A stretch of DNA of 39,906 bases from a virus. The number at the start of each line of letters is the position of its first letter. The stretch's first letter is position 1. The position numbers and the translations under genes are program-made. The stretch lies in IMG/VR virus record IMGVR_UViG_3300022200_000129, positions 1 to 39,906 of that record, one strand, 5' to 3'. The notes beneath the pieces were generated by a model that saw only the letters and a list, made by a program, of their open reading frames with translations, made no database searches and was not told where the DNA came from. Shown here piece by piece: positions 30,300-38,273 of this stretch.

Positions 30300-32343
30300 T
30301 GAGTGGTTTGACTCCTGTTTTACCTATCATTGCGTTCTGCTCCTGTTGCACCAGGAACTGTAAGTTCTGAAGGTAGCCCTGCATCAGTTGAACAAACCTT
30401 TCATCAGCGTTGTTCTGCAAGGCTTCCTGGTATTTCGGATTGCCCTGGATGATCTGTTGAGCAAATTGCAGTTTAGTGCCTGCGGCAGGATCGTTCTGTT
30501 TTGGTGGGACTTCATTACCCTGGGCCATTGCAATGATATCACCCATAACCTCCTGGTAGATTTTTTGTGACACACCGATCTTAGGCATAACCACAACATC
30601 TGCCAGGGATGGGCTGATAGCTTTCGCAATCTCAGTCACCAGTGCTCCTCTGTCGATAACGCCTGCGGAGTCATTAGGCAGTGCCAAAGTAGTTAGGGCC
30701 TGCATTTTCTCCATTAGGTAATCGCTATCTAGCTCTCTGGAGTCGAATACGATTCGGAAGTCAAATGATCCCTGGATCTCTTTTGCAGACCTAGGCATGT
30801 TCAGGCTTTTGCCTGCAATGCGAGCCATATCCTCATCAGTCAGGAAGACTTGCATTAGCTGGAACATTTTGGTGAAAGCTTTGCTCCAGGTAGCCATATA
30901 ATTATCGACCGTAGACTGCCTGCGGATTGCTACCACTGTTGGGTCCATACCTGGCCCCATTCGGCCCAGGTATTCATTACATTGCCTCTCTACGTAGTTG
31001 ATGATCTCCAGAGACTCAGTGATGCTAGAACGAGGTGGCTCTAATGTGCGGATCTCTCCAGCTCGCATCTCTGCAATCGTGCTGCCTGGGCGGAACTCAT
31101 AGTTCCCGCCAGTTCTGGCAGCGTGAACGATAGGAGGATTAACGTAGAGAGAGGCCCGATCTGCCAGCATGTCTCGCTGAGTTTTTATCTCGTCTTGCCA
31201 GGTTGCACAAATCTCACTAAGACCCCTGGTCTCAACAAGCTTTTGAACACTGTTTTCTCGTCGATAGGCAACGAATGGGTATTTACCTGACAGGTAGTCG
31301 AGCGTCTCTTGCTTGCCTGCCAGATCGGTAATCTCTGGATGGAAAACAGTGCATTCAATTTCTGGCATCCCGTCCTCATCGAGGCATCGCTCATAGCAAT
31401 ATATCACTTCATACATCCCATCCTGAAACCCAGGCTCTAGAATGTAGTTGGCAAATGAGTTCTGGTAGAGGTGGGAAACATTGTCTTTGGTGTTCAGCAC
31501 CTTCTCGATCCAGGCTTCGTCGAAATCATAGGATCGAAGTTCGACCTCGCTCATGTAATAACGTCTGAAGATATATCGAGCGTGATCCAGGTGAATTGTC
31601 TCAGGTGGCAAGAAAACATCGGTATAGAGACGGCATGCGCTGATATCAGGCTGGTTGACCGTAGTCTCTATGATGGGAATCATTACCACCTCGCCTTTGC
31701 GAAGCTTTTTGATTCCCTTCCTGGCATCCCTTGTAGTTACATTGAGGATCATCTTGATTGCCTCGATAGCTTCATTCTCTGATAGCTCATCTGCAATCAA
31801 CTCAGGCAGTCGTGATGCAATAGACTCTGGGTCCGCTGCCAGGGCCATCTGCTGCAACATAGGCAAGCTGACAGGGATTTTCTTTTTTGTATCCTCTGTT
31901 TTCCAACCTATTTGCAAAAACGATATACCATCCTGTTGACCGTAATCAGCCAGGAGGCTTGCTGCCTCATGCAGTTCCTGTTGTAGTAGGTTTTCCCTGT
32001 AGTATCGAAGGAGTGTGGTCAGGAGTTGAGCGGATTCGGCATCGTTCGCTTCAGTTGCTCCTGCTCTTAAAGTGCCTCGCCTAAATGCAGTGACAAGAAG
32101 GTCCTTCATTTCCCCCACAAGGTTGTCAACCAGACGGACCCTGGTATCGGAACAACCATCCCAGGGGAAGACCTTTTCTTTGTCGTAATATTTCTGCTCT
32201 TTGCGACCAGAGTGCGACTGACCTCGCCACCTGGCGAGTCGAACATTATCAGTGCGAGTCTGGTAATGATGAATCGTGCTAGTGCCACCTGCTCGTTTAA
32301 ACTCGTCAGACAGGGTGACTAGCTGTTTTTTGATTTCGCTCAT
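30292..32343 (-). CDS. Portal protein
   Basis: 683 residues. The N-terminal part contains FPWDGCSDTRVRLVDNLVGE, a segment typical of podoviral portal proteins. It is followed by helices that should form the wing and stem. The C terminus is glutamine-rich (LQNLQFLVQQEQNA), as in the portal barrel. It is positioned between terminase and scaffold. It forms the dodecameric ring through which DNA is packaged and ejected. The 5' end overlaps the small HTH gene by 38 bases. Confidence 0.8.
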   Translation of the reverse strand: MSEIKKQLVTLSDEFKRAGGTSTIHHYQTRTDNVRLARWRGQSHSGRKEQKYYDKEKVFPWDGCSDTRVRLVDNLVGEMKDLLVTAFRRGTLRAGATEANDAESAQLLTTLLRYYRENLLQQELHEAASLLADYGQQDGISFLQIGWKTEDTKKKIPVSLPMLQQMALAADPESIASRLPELIADELSENEAIEAIKMILNVTTRDARKGIKKLRKGEVVMIPIIETTVNQPDISACRLYTDVFLPPETIHLDHARYIFRRYYMSEVELRSYDFDEAWIEKVLNTKDNVSHLYQNSFANYILEPGFQDGMYEVIYCYERCLDEDGMPEIECTVFHPEITDLAGKQETLDYLSGKYPFVAYRRENSVQKLVETRGLSEICATWQDEIKTQRDMLADRASLYVNPPIVHAARTGGNYEFRPGSTIAEMRAGEIRTLEPPRSSITESLEIINYVERQCNEYLGRMGPGMDPTVVAIRRQSTVDNYMATWSKAFTKMFQLMQVFLTDEDMARIAGKSLNMPRSAKEIQGSFDFRIVFDSRELDSDYLMEKMQALTTLALPNDSAGVIDRGALVTEIAKAISPSLADVVVMPKIGVSQKIYQEVMGDIIAMAQGNEVPPKQNDPAAGTKLQFAQQIIQGNPKYQEALQNNADERFVQLMQGYLQNLQFLVQQEQNAMIGKTGVKPLNG

Positions 32344-32512
32344 ATAAATTTTCCATATATTCCACCACTTGCTGGTGGATCAGCTTGCGCTTCCTCTTAA
32401 CAGGAACTACGGCAGTGAAAATACCTTGCTCGATTAAGTAAGTGATCTCATAGGTAGTTAAACCTGTTAAGGCACGACATTCCTTGAATCCAATCAATTT
32501 AGGGAATTTCAT
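32306..32512 (-). CDS. Small MerR/excisionase-like HTH protein
   Basis: 68 residues from the ATG at 32512 (MKFPKLIGFKECRALTGLTT). The start to residue 35 resembles a winged-helix DNA-binding motif (CRALTGLTTYEITYLIEQG followed by a basic KRKRKLIH stretch). It lies between terminase and portal, a place where small terminase-associated or packaging-regulatory proteins occur. Excisionase is an alternative, but it is far from int. Confidence 0.55.
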   Translation of the reverse strand: MKFPKLIGFKECRALTGLTTYEITYLIEQGIFTAVVPVKRKRKLIHQQVVEYMENLYERNQKTASHPV

Positions 32513-32526
32513 AATGTTTTCTTCAT

Positions 32527-34131
32527 TTAATAACTGCCTCCCCCGCTTGTCCCTAGCATGCCTGTGGGAGTAAAAAGGTTTTCTTCCTGCACAAGGTATC
32601 GGATGCAATCGATCACATCTTTGGTTGCCCCTTTTTCGCCACCTGCCCCCGTCCATTCTTTTAGTGCAAATATTGTGTTTCTGCATTCTCTGCTAACAAA
32701 CAGTCTGGGTTTGTTCTCATCGTCTATAGGTGCGTGATTATCGTAATACAGAAGGTCATTGATTAATGATACGCCTGCCTGAATCTGCGCCCCACTAGCT
32801 GGATCAAACCACATTCCAGCTTCGCCTGTTTTTAACTCATCGAGGATTTCACGACCGTCCAGCGACTTAGCCTTGCAGGCCCTGGGATCAATCAATCGAA
32901 TGAAAATTTCTTCACCATCCTCCTTCTCGATGATCAGCTTTTTATACCAATTAATTGAGTTACCACCACCGCCAGCCCTCTGCGCTGGGCCTGGTGATCC
33001 ATCGGGTTTTTCGCTGGGTATCGCCCATTCACCCATCGTTGAATCGGGCCATTCTCTGTAGATGTAGAGAACGTCATCGATTGATTTGCCCCAAAGCATG
33101 AACCAATTCCTTGAACCCGCAGGATCGACGACCATAAAAGTCTTCCCGCCCTTCGGGATCTTCTGCTTGTCAATGATGTGACCGTCCCCAAAGCGAGGGA
33201 ATGCATTGCCGATTGCGCTTTCAGTCCACCCATAGGCCCGAATCTTAATCTCGTTGGTGTGTTGCCCCTGTAGTCTCTGCTTGAGTTGCTCGTAGGGGTT
33301 GAATGGATTCCAGCGAGTGTGAAACCAGATGCAAGCTGATTGCTCGTTTCTACAGCGCATCTTGTATGGCATTTTCCCAGCAGGCCCTGCTGGCACATTA
33401 ACCCCAGGCAGTAGCTCTGAATCTGCCCACTCAATCACTTCACCGCCACTCACAAACTCTTTGACGACAGGAGTCATTCCCTCCACTGGTGTAAATGATA
33501 AAAGAAATTTTCCGCTACGTGTAATTAATCGAAATTTGAGCGTATCTAGCAGGTTTTTAGGTATCAACTCATCGGCCCAACATAGATCAATCTCCAAACC
33601 CTCAAATGCCCTGGGATCCTGGCTATAATGCATAAACCAGCACTGAGATCCGTTGGGCAGGATAAATGTGTTATCTGAGAACCCGTTCTTCTGGCTATAG
33701 CTGATGTTCTCAACTTCCTTGCGAATCTTCCTACCCTTGAGGTTGATCGGAAGGTATTTGTAGATCACAGGTTGCTGAGTCTGGAGGCTGGACTGGTGCG
33801 TAGTATGCATGCAAACAACCCTTGACTTAGGGTTGTTCATCAGGTGTTTGACTACGTGTTTTGCACAATATTCAGTCTTGCCGCTACGATTCCCGCCGCT
33901 GACCAGGACATTGCTATGTTCTTTTAATAACGCATCAGCCTCCGCCCAATGTGGTGGCTCATATCCATTGCTGTAGGGATCCTCATTCTCCAGGCGAAGC
34001 TTTTCGCCCCTGGCCTGCATGATCTCCCTGAACTGGGCCTCTCCCTCTGGGGTAGAACAAGCGACCTCAACCTGCTCCCTGGTGGGGAGAGGGTAGACAG
34101 GATGAGGTCTGAATGCCCATTCCTCCCACAT
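32527..34131 (-). CDS. terL: Terminase large subunit (TerL)
   Basis: 534 residues from the ATG at 34131, which overlaps the upstream stop (TGATG). The ATPase domain shows Walker A (SGGNRSGKTE, about 78-87), Walker B (EIDLCWADEL, about 180-189) and motif III (LLSFTPVEG, about 210-218). The nuclease domain shows VVDPAG (Asp336), IDPRA (Asp415) and KDVIDCIRYL (Asp506/508), the RNase-H-like metal ligands. It packages DNA into the prohead and cuts it. Which end type it makes is not readable, although the diverged contig overlap is compatible with circular permutation. Confidence 0.95.
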   Translation of the reverse strand: MWEEWAFRPHPVYPLPTREQVEVACSTPEGEAQFREIMQARGEKLRLENEDPYSNGYEPPHWAEADALLKEHSNVLVSGGNRSGKTEYCAKHVVKHLMNNPKSRVVCMHTTHQSSLQTQQPVIYKYLPINLKGRKIRKEVENISYSQKNGFSDNTFILPNGSQCWFMHYSQDPRAFEGLEIDLCWADELIPKNLLDTLKFRLITRSGKFLLSFTPVEGMTPVVKEFVSGGEVIEWADSELLPGVNVPAGPAGKMPYKMRCRNEQSACIWFHTRWNPFNPYEQLKQRLQGQHTNEIKIRAYGWTESAIGNAFPRFGDGHIIDKQKIPKGGKTFMVVDPAGSRNWFMLWGKSIDDVLYIYREWPDSTMGEWAIPSEKPDGSPGPAQRAGGGGNSINWYKKLIIEKEDGEEIFIRLIDPRACKAKSLDGREILDELKTGEAGMWFDPASGAQIQAGVSLINDLLYYDNHAPIDDENKPRLFVSRECRNTIFALKEWTGAGGEKGATKDVIDCIRYLVQEENLFTPTGMLGTSGGGSY

Positions 34132-34625
34132 CACTGCGGTTCTTCGGTGGACTCGTCGGTGGGTTCTTCGGTGGGTTCTTCTGGGGAGTCTTCTACGGCA
34201 GGCTCTTCTGGTAATGCGCCAGCAAACACCTCCTTAACAAGCTCATCATCATTAATATTGTTTTCGTTGATGACAAAGGTCTTGTACCCATCGCCAATCG
34301 ACATGTTGTCAATGTCAGGTTTTTGATAACCATCTGGCATTGGCCTGGGAGCCATATCCTTTTTAAACAGTGCCTTCTGCAAATGCATGTACCAGCCCTT
34401 TGTCCCAGCCCACATTTCGCAGAGTTCCTCCGCACGATTGTTCAACTCCTCTGGGGTTAGACAGGGATCAAGTTTTATGCGCTCGTCAATGTAAGCAGTT
34501 GAGCCTGTTGCAGGGTTGGTGGCCTGCAAACCGAATATCACGCTATGAACGTGATTGGATGATGGGTGAGATGCACAGTTCATCTGTGGATCAAATCGGG
34601 TTACCTTGTAGTTAACTTCGCTCAT
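34131..34625 (-). CDS. Hypothetical protein upstream of terminase
   Basis: 164 residues from the ATG at 34625, which overlaps the upstream stop (ATGA). A mixed beta/alpha N-terminal half (NYKVTRFDPQMNCASHPSSN) is followed by a proline/glutamate-rich tail built from repeats of EEPT/EEPA, encoded by a short-period tandem repeat (about 34138-34195). Position is that of a small terminase, but it shows no HTH, so I do not call it TerS. Confidence 0.65.
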   Translation of the reverse strand: MSEVNYKVTRFDPQMNCASHPSSNHVHSVIFGLQATNPATGSTAYIDERIKLDPCLTPEELNNRAEELCEMWAGTKGWYMHLQKALFKKDMAPRPMPDGYQKPDIDNMSIGDGYKTFVINENNINDDELVKEVFAGALPEEPAVEDSPEEPTEEPTDESTEEPQ

Positions 34626-35122
34626 GTTGTTTTTTTCTGAGTTTTTTTGCGTTGTGATTTCTGCCTCAGAGTTCTGTAGAGGTATCCAGGGCAGCAAATG
34701 TTTTTTACAGAGACATCCGACACATCGAGTGCCTCTGTGATATCTGAGTAGGTTGCTCCTTTACTTCGCATCATCTCGATCTCCCAATTAATCTCTGCGG
34801 GTAATCGATGCGACTTGCGTTTGTCAGGCAATGGCTCCAGGTGGTCCTCCAGGGCCTTGTTCGGAACCCCTGCCTTCCATAATCGATAGTAAATAAACCG
34901 AATAGGGGATCGAGGGATTAGGAACCATTCCATCTGCATCATGCACTCGTTGAGAACAGTGTGAATGATCGCCTCATCGACACAGTCCCCAGGGAAAGAT
35001 GAATACAATTCCAGTTTATGAGGGCATCCAGTCTGTAAATCATGCAGACGAGCCATCGGGTCCCTCTCAGTCATCCCCACCTTGTAAAAATGAGTGCCAG
35101 TCATATGGAGGACGTAGATCAT
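34622..35122 (-). CDS. GIY-YIG nuclease (T5orf172/MUG113 type) with C-terminal HTH
   Basis: 166 residues from the ATG at 35122, which overlaps the upstream stop (ATGA). The start IYVLHMTGTHFYKVGMTE contains the GIY-YIG core as IYV and KVG. Arg25 follows in ARLHDLQTG, and Glu50 in DEAI is in the region of the catalytic glutamate. The second half has a helix-turn-helix (EMMRSKGATYSDITEALDV) before a lysine-rich end. Such proteins are found as phage-encoded, sometimes free-standing homing-like endonucleases. Its place next to TerL could also mean a role in packaging. Catalytic activity is not proven. Confidence 0.7.
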   Translation of the reverse strand: MIYVLHMTGTHFYKVGMTERDPMARLHDLQTGCPHKLELYSSFPGDCVDEAIIHTVLNECMMQMEWFLIPRSPIRFIYYRLWKAGVPNKALEDHLEPLPDKRKSHRLPAEINWEIEMMRSKGATYSDITEALDVSDVSVKNICCPGYLYRTLRQKSQRKKTQKKTT

Positions 35123-35538
35123 TTCACCCTGGGCTGGCTCTTGCGCCACTGCGGAGGTGGGATGGCGATGGCAATATAATTGCCCCCCATTTGCTTGTAG
35201 GTGATAGGGCAGCGATTGCCCCAGATATTGGGCCGATACAGGCTGGAATCTCTGACCCTGACTATGATCTCGTTATCGACCTCGACTATCTTTTTGTTCC
35301 GAAACTGCCAGTGGGTGACAGTTCCAGTCAGTTCCTCACTCGCCAGGGTTTCAGGGCGATAGCGTTCTGGGAAAAAGTGCCTCTTAATTTTTTCCTGGCC
35401 AGGTAGAGTGATCAGAACCTTTCGGTGACGACCTCTCACGAAGTCCTCACCTTCAACTAGAATCTCATCTCTGAGTTCTTTAACCGTACGTCGATCCAAC
35501 CCCAGGTTGGCTGAAAGTTCTCGCTCGTCTATAGGCAT
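35119..35538 (-). CDS. Hypothetical HTH-containing protein
   Basis: 139 residues from the ATG at 35538; TTG one codon earlier is unlikely. The N-terminal region (ERELSANLGLDRRTVKELRD) reads like an HTH that recognises DNA. The centre is basic and the end is proline-rich (IAIAIPPPQWRKSQPR). Its start overlaps the kinase gene by 59 bases and its end overlaps the GIY-YIG gene by four. Possible roles are small terminase or transcription regulator, but neither is certain. Confidence 0.6.
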   Translation of the reverse strand: MPIDERELSANLGLDRRTVKELRDEILVEGEDFVRGRHRKVLITLPGQEKIKRHFFPERYRPETLASEELTGTVTHWQFRNKKIVEVDNEIIVRVRDSSLYRPNIWGNRCPITYKQMGGNYIAIAIPPPQWRKSQPRVK

Positions 35539-36052
35539 CAATCATCTCTCCTACTGCTGGTTTCAGGTCGTCTAACTCCCCATTGTTCCGAATCACATAG
35601 TCGAAATCATAAAAATCCAGATCAGTCTCAGATGGGTGGTCTGCTGTTTTCTGGCACATACAGAAACCTGGCCGATCAACCCTGACCATATAGCCTCCGA
35701 TGTCCTGAATCAGTTCAGCCTCATTCTCAAATCTGACATCGGTAACAATTGCCCAACCCGATTTCGATGGGTCAGTCAATTGGTCCCTCATTTTGTCAAT
35801 CCAATAGGTCTGCCCGAATAACTGCCTTCTGTATTCCGTTCCCCACCATTGGAGGATGGGCCTAAATAACTGCTTCCGCTGGTCAACGTATTTGACGCTC
35901 AGATTAAGGACAGAAGCCACCTCTGCCTTCACCTCATCCCCAAAGGCAAAACGCTTTATACGGTCACCTCGCAACAATTCGGTGCATATTCGGTAGACCT
36001 CATCCTTCCCACTTCCCATCTTGCCGCTGAGACCGATAACCGATAGACCCAT
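35480..36052 (-). CDS. Deoxynucleoside monophosphate kinase
   Basis: 190 residues. The P-loop is GLSGKMGSGK (7-16). WWGTEYRRQLFG and VTDVRFENEAELI are typical of phage dNMP kinases (T4 gene 1 type). It phosphorylates deoxynucleoside monophosphates to diphosphates for replication in the cytoplasm. It is the only nucleotide-metabolism enzyme recognised here. Upstream lie two operator-like sites and a candidate promoter, so its unit may be under the RHH switch. Confidence 0.85.
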   Translation of the reverse strand: MGLSVIGLSGKMGSGKDEVYRICTELLRGDRIKRFAFGDEVKAEVASVLNLSVKYVDQRKQLFRPILQWWGTEYRRQLFGQTYWIDKMRDQLTDPSKSGWAIVTDVRFENEAELIQDIGGYMVRVDRPGFCMCQKTADHPSETDLDFYDFDYVIRNNGELDDLKPAVGEMIDAYRRARTFSQPGVGSTYG

Positions 36053-36062
36053 AGATTAGTGT

Positions 36063-36091
36063 AATCTGGTGTAAACACACCATTGAGTCAA
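36063..36091 (-). promoter_or_regulatory. Candidate promoter with operator before dNMP kinase
   Basis: -35-like TTGACT (36091-36086) lies 17 bases before a weak -10-like CAGATT (36068-36063). The spacer contains the inverted repeat GGTGT-N4-ACACC (36068-36081). The arrangement copies the promoters at 2805 and 5707, with the operator in the spacer. The -10 is poor, so activity is uncertain. Confidence 0.45.
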
Positions 36092-36128
36092 TTCTCGTCA
36101 TATTAAGGATTGATAATTAAGGGAGGTG

Positions 36129-36138
36129 GGTATACACC
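36129..36138. promoter_or_regulatory. Operator-like GGTATACACC site
   Basis: Reverse complement is GGTGTATACC, the same word as at 5709-5718. It lies in the only sizeable gap between the 99-residue gene and the kinase, just downstream of the -10-like element of the plus-strand RNA. Confidence 0.5.
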
Positions 36139-36170
36139 AAAGATGTCTTGTTCATATGCTGACTGGTGCA

Positions 36171-36202
36171 ACCCTGGGGAGAGATCCTCAGGGTCTTTTT
36201 TT
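36171..36202 (+). terminator. Plus-strand rho-independent terminator
   Basis: A 10-base stem (ACCCTGGGGA with TCCTCAGGGT, one G-T wobble) closed by a GAGA tetraloop is followed by C and seven T. On the minus strand the same hairpin has no T tract. The A/T run is also coding (Lys-Lys) for the end of the minus-strand 99-residue gene, so part of the match could be chance. Confidence 0.7.
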
Positions 36203-36487
36203 CGCTTCACGCATTTGGTCCAGCCAATCATACATAGCCCAGGTCTCCATCTTGCCGCCGAATATGGGGTCAGGTGCGACCTCGCCTATTTTGGGAATAT
36301 GCTCTTTGACGCAAGCTTTGGTGAACCTTTTGTCCCGCCACACTGCATCTCCATAGTGAGGGTCGCAGGCGACTCGCATCACAGGCTCACAGTAGTGGTC
36401 AGGGAAATATGCCTCAGTGTCCAGCCTGAGTGGATGTAGGCCCGACTGAAGGCGTGAGTGATAGGTTTGTAGGGTATTGGTCTTCAT
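36188..36487 (-). CDS. Hypothetical protein (99 aa)
   Basis: 99 residues (MKTNTLQTYHSRLQSGLHPL) with several H, C, D and W residues (YFPDHYCEPVMRVACDPHYG) that might bind metal. It is preceded by a 112-base gap with no gene (36488-36599). Its 3' end lies over the plus-strand terminator, so it is the natural target if an antisense RNA is made. No family is recognised. Confidence 0.7.
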   Translation of the reverse strand: MKTNTLQTYHSRLQSGLHPLRLDTEAYFPDHYCEPVMRVACDPHYGDAVWRDKRFTKACVKEHIPKIGEVAPDPIFGGKMETWAMYDWLDQMREAKKRP

Positions 36488-36599
36488 ATGCTATTGGGCT
36501 GTTTGGTTAAATTTTTTCATGAGGGAGAATCCGTTTTCGGTTGCGGCAGAAATCCGACCTCAACATCCCCCCCGCCCCTGGTAGGTAAAATTTGCCTAG
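36488..36599. other. Intergenic gap with no recognised element
   Basis: 112 bases without an open frame longer than about 20 residues. A C-rich run (36568-36580) is visible, but there is no clear promoter, hairpin or operator word. Confidence 0.5.
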
Positions 36600-37196
36600 T
36601 TAATCTGGATCGACCTGTGCAGAATCTGTGCAGTCCTGGGCAGAAACATCAATAATGCTGGGGTTTTTGGGTTTATCTGCGAGATCAATTGTCTGAGCAG
36701 AGGGCAGGGAGGCTAGGTAATCATCCATTCGCCTGCGGAAATCCTCCTCAGAATCGACCCTGCGGTGCTCAATCACTGTTTTCTCCCCGTCGAGGTCTCT
36801 CTTTTTGTCCGTTAAGATACCGATAGAAATGGATTTCTTATCTGGGCTGAGTTTCCCTGAGAGCAGATCCTGGTGCAGACTGTCAGCCATATCACTGATG
36901 ATCTCGCCCAGTTTATTGCTAGTCCGTTGTTTCCAGTCTGGGATGTGATCCTTGATGGTAGCCTTGATGGTTTGAACTGTAGAATTGGCCACAGAATGCG
37001 TCAGAGCCACCGTTATGATGCTCTTGCCATCGATTAGATCCTGGCATACCTGGTTGTATTGCTCATCGGTCAACCTGCTTCCTATGCCCTTCTCAGGTTT
37101 CTTGAACTGTGGTCTATGATCTCCGCCTTCTACCTCGTTTGCCAGGGGGACGATGGTGTTCTTCAATGTAGGATTTGAGTCGTTCTGCGGCTTCAA
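36600..37196 (-). CDS. HTH DNA-binding protein
   Basis: 198 residues. The middle region (LTDEQYNQVCQDLIDGKSII then VALTHSVANSTVQTIKATIK) reads like a homeodomain-type HTH, as found in phage replication and small-terminase proteins. The rest is charged and helical (KRDLDGEKTVIEHRRVDSEE). Its start overlaps the 79-residue gene, so it is in the early operon, downstream of the replication initiator. It may be a regulator or a terminase small subunit acting at a distance. Confidence 0.65.
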   Translation of the reverse strand: MKPQNDSNPTLKNTIVPLANEVEGGDHRPQFKKPEKGIGSRLTDEQYNQVCQDLIDGKSIITVALTHSVANSTVQTIKATIKDHIPDWKQRTSNKLGEIISDMADSLHQDLLSGKLSPDKKSISIGILTDKKRDLDGEKTVIEHRRVDSEEDFRRRMDDYLASLPSAQTIDLADKPKNPSIIDVSAQDCTDSAQVDPD

Positions 37197-37353
37197 GGGC
37201 TTCCTTCTCTGTTTTGAATGTGTAGTGATCGTCAGGTAATGGCTTTAAACGCTCTAGACGGGGTCCAGCAGGCATTTTCATGCCTAAGTGGTTAGTATAC
37301 ACCCTCCAGCCAGAAAAATCGCTTAGAGGGGCAATTATGACGGTTTCCATCAT
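37114..37353 (-). CDS. Small hypothetical protein (79 aa)
   Basis: 79 residues from the ATG at 37353, with a second ATG at 37350. A short beta-like start (METVIIAPLSDFSGWRVYTN) is followed by a helix (KTEKEALEAAERLKSYIEE) and a very basic tail (KRGRRRRS), suggesting nucleic-acid contact. Coupled to the initiator stop by an ATGATG overlap. The GGTGTATAC word at 37295-37303 falls in codons for V-Y-T, so it may be coincidence here. Confidence 0.7.
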   Translation of the reverse strand: MMETVIIAPLSDFSGWRVYTNHLGMKMPAGPRLERLKPLPDDHYTFKTEKEALEAAERLKSYIEEHHRPPGKRGRRRRS

Positions 37354-38273
37354 AGAGCTTCATCGAGCTTGCTTTGGATCTCCTTCAGCTTTGCAGCCAT
37401 CTCCTGATAGCGTTCCTTTGTCCCTGCATCCCAGGTGCTGGTCATTGCTGCCACTGAGAGGTGCTGATTGCGGTAGTCGTGCATCTCCTGCTTGAGTGCT
37501 TTCTGCCTCTCCTGAAGCATCATCACCCTCTGAGGTCCAGATGCTACCAGTTCCGATCGATTACCAGGGCTAGACCCTGATCCCTGTGTCCAGGTGGATG
37601 GGTCATCATTGAATCGTTCCTGTGAATACCAGGTGGAAGGGTGGGGGATAAACTGCTGATCCTTACCAATAACCGATTTAGCATAGGCATTGGTCCTCTC
37701 AAGTAGTGTTTCAAAGCCTACCTTCTCGATGTAACGCTTGATTGCTAACAGTGCCTTTGGTCGTCCCACCTTCCTGGGGTAAGCCTCATAGATCTCCAGA
37801 GCTTGCTTGTCCCTCTCTTTGTTGTCCCCCTTCTGGGGGACTATAGGGGGAATGTATTCTGTCTTTGTATTATATATATATGTTGGTAAAGAATTTTGAC
37901 TATGTTGTTTACTATCTTCTTTACTATCTTCTTTACCATCTTTGTCATCTAGGGCCTCAAAATCGACTCCGCCAAAGGTGAGGGTGGGGTGCTTGAGGGT
38001 GTATTCCTGGCGGATCTTGCCAGTCATAAAATGGCACTCGATCAACCCAGTATTCGACAACTCGTCCTTGAATTTCAAAAGGGTGGGTTTAGATATTCCC
38101 AGCACTCCGCCAATCTCCAGAGACGAGATCCCCAACTTATTGGGCCACCTTGCCTGGTTGAACTTGTGCAGGATGTAGAAATAGAGGGCAGTGGCTCCAT
38201 TGGTGAGACCGAAATGGGCCTGACAATCCCAATAGAGCCTGATCAGATCAATGTAGATACTGCCTTTAGTCAT
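37350..38273 (-). CDS. Phage replication initiator (HTH)
   Basis: 307 residues from the ATG at 38273, which overlaps the upstream stop (ATGA) and has GGAG seven bases upstream; an upstream ATG at 38330 is less likely. The N-terminal region has a winged-helix or HTH (LGISSLEIGGVLGISKPTLL). The middle (YEAYPRKVGRPKALLAIKRY) and HPSTWYSQERF are typical of phage replication proteins that load the host helicase. It ends with a helical region (LQERQKALKQEMHDYRNQHL). It should bind the origin and recruit host DnaB. The origin itself was not found. Confidence 0.75.
   Translation of the reverse strand: MTKGSIYIDLIRLYWDCQAHFGLTNGATALYFYILHKFNQARWPNKLGISSLEIGGVLGISKPTLLKFKDELSNTGLIECHFMTGKIRQEYTLKHPTLTFGGVDFEALDDKDGKEDSKEDSKQHSQNSLPTYIYNTKTEYIPPIVPQKGDNKERDKQALEIYEAYPRKVGRPKALLAIKRYIEKVGFETLLERTNAYAKSVIGKDQQFIPHPSTWYSQERFNDDPSTWTQGSGSSPGNRSELVASGPQRVMMLQERQKALKQEMHDYRNQHLSVAAMTSTWDAGTKERYQEMAAKLKEIQSKLDEAL

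Larger units (their letters stand above)
36118..36202 (+). ncRNA. Candidate plus-strand antisense RNA (OOP-like)
   Basis: The only strong plus-strand transcription signal in the window is the terminator at 36171-36202, so an RNA must end there if it is used. A -10-like GATAAT (36112-36117) would start a transcript near 36124, about 79 bases long. The RNA would overlap the 3' end of the 99-residue gene on the opposite strand and carry the GGTATACACC operator near its start. The -35 is not clear and no Sigma70 promoter can be confirmed, so the 5' end is a guess. Confidence 0.4.

Noticed and set aside
34131-34625. Small terminase subunit
   Set aside because: Position fits, but there is no HTH or coiled-coil pattern of TerS and the acidic repeat tail is atypical; left as hypothetical.
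36110-36439. Plus-strand protein in the region of the plus-strand terminator
   Set aside because: The frame runs straight through the terminator hairpin and over the 99-residue gene; only a short RNA, not a protein, is consistent with the terminator.
36600-37196. CI-like lysogeny repressor
   Set aside because: It has an HTH-like segment but no peptidase or dimerisation domain of CI repressors, and it is within the replication operon rather than beside the integrase.
37295-37303. Fifth GGTGTATAC copy as a promoter operator
   Set aside because: It lies within the 79-residue gene, coding for V-Y-T, with no promoter-like elements beside it; counted in the motif total but not called as functional.
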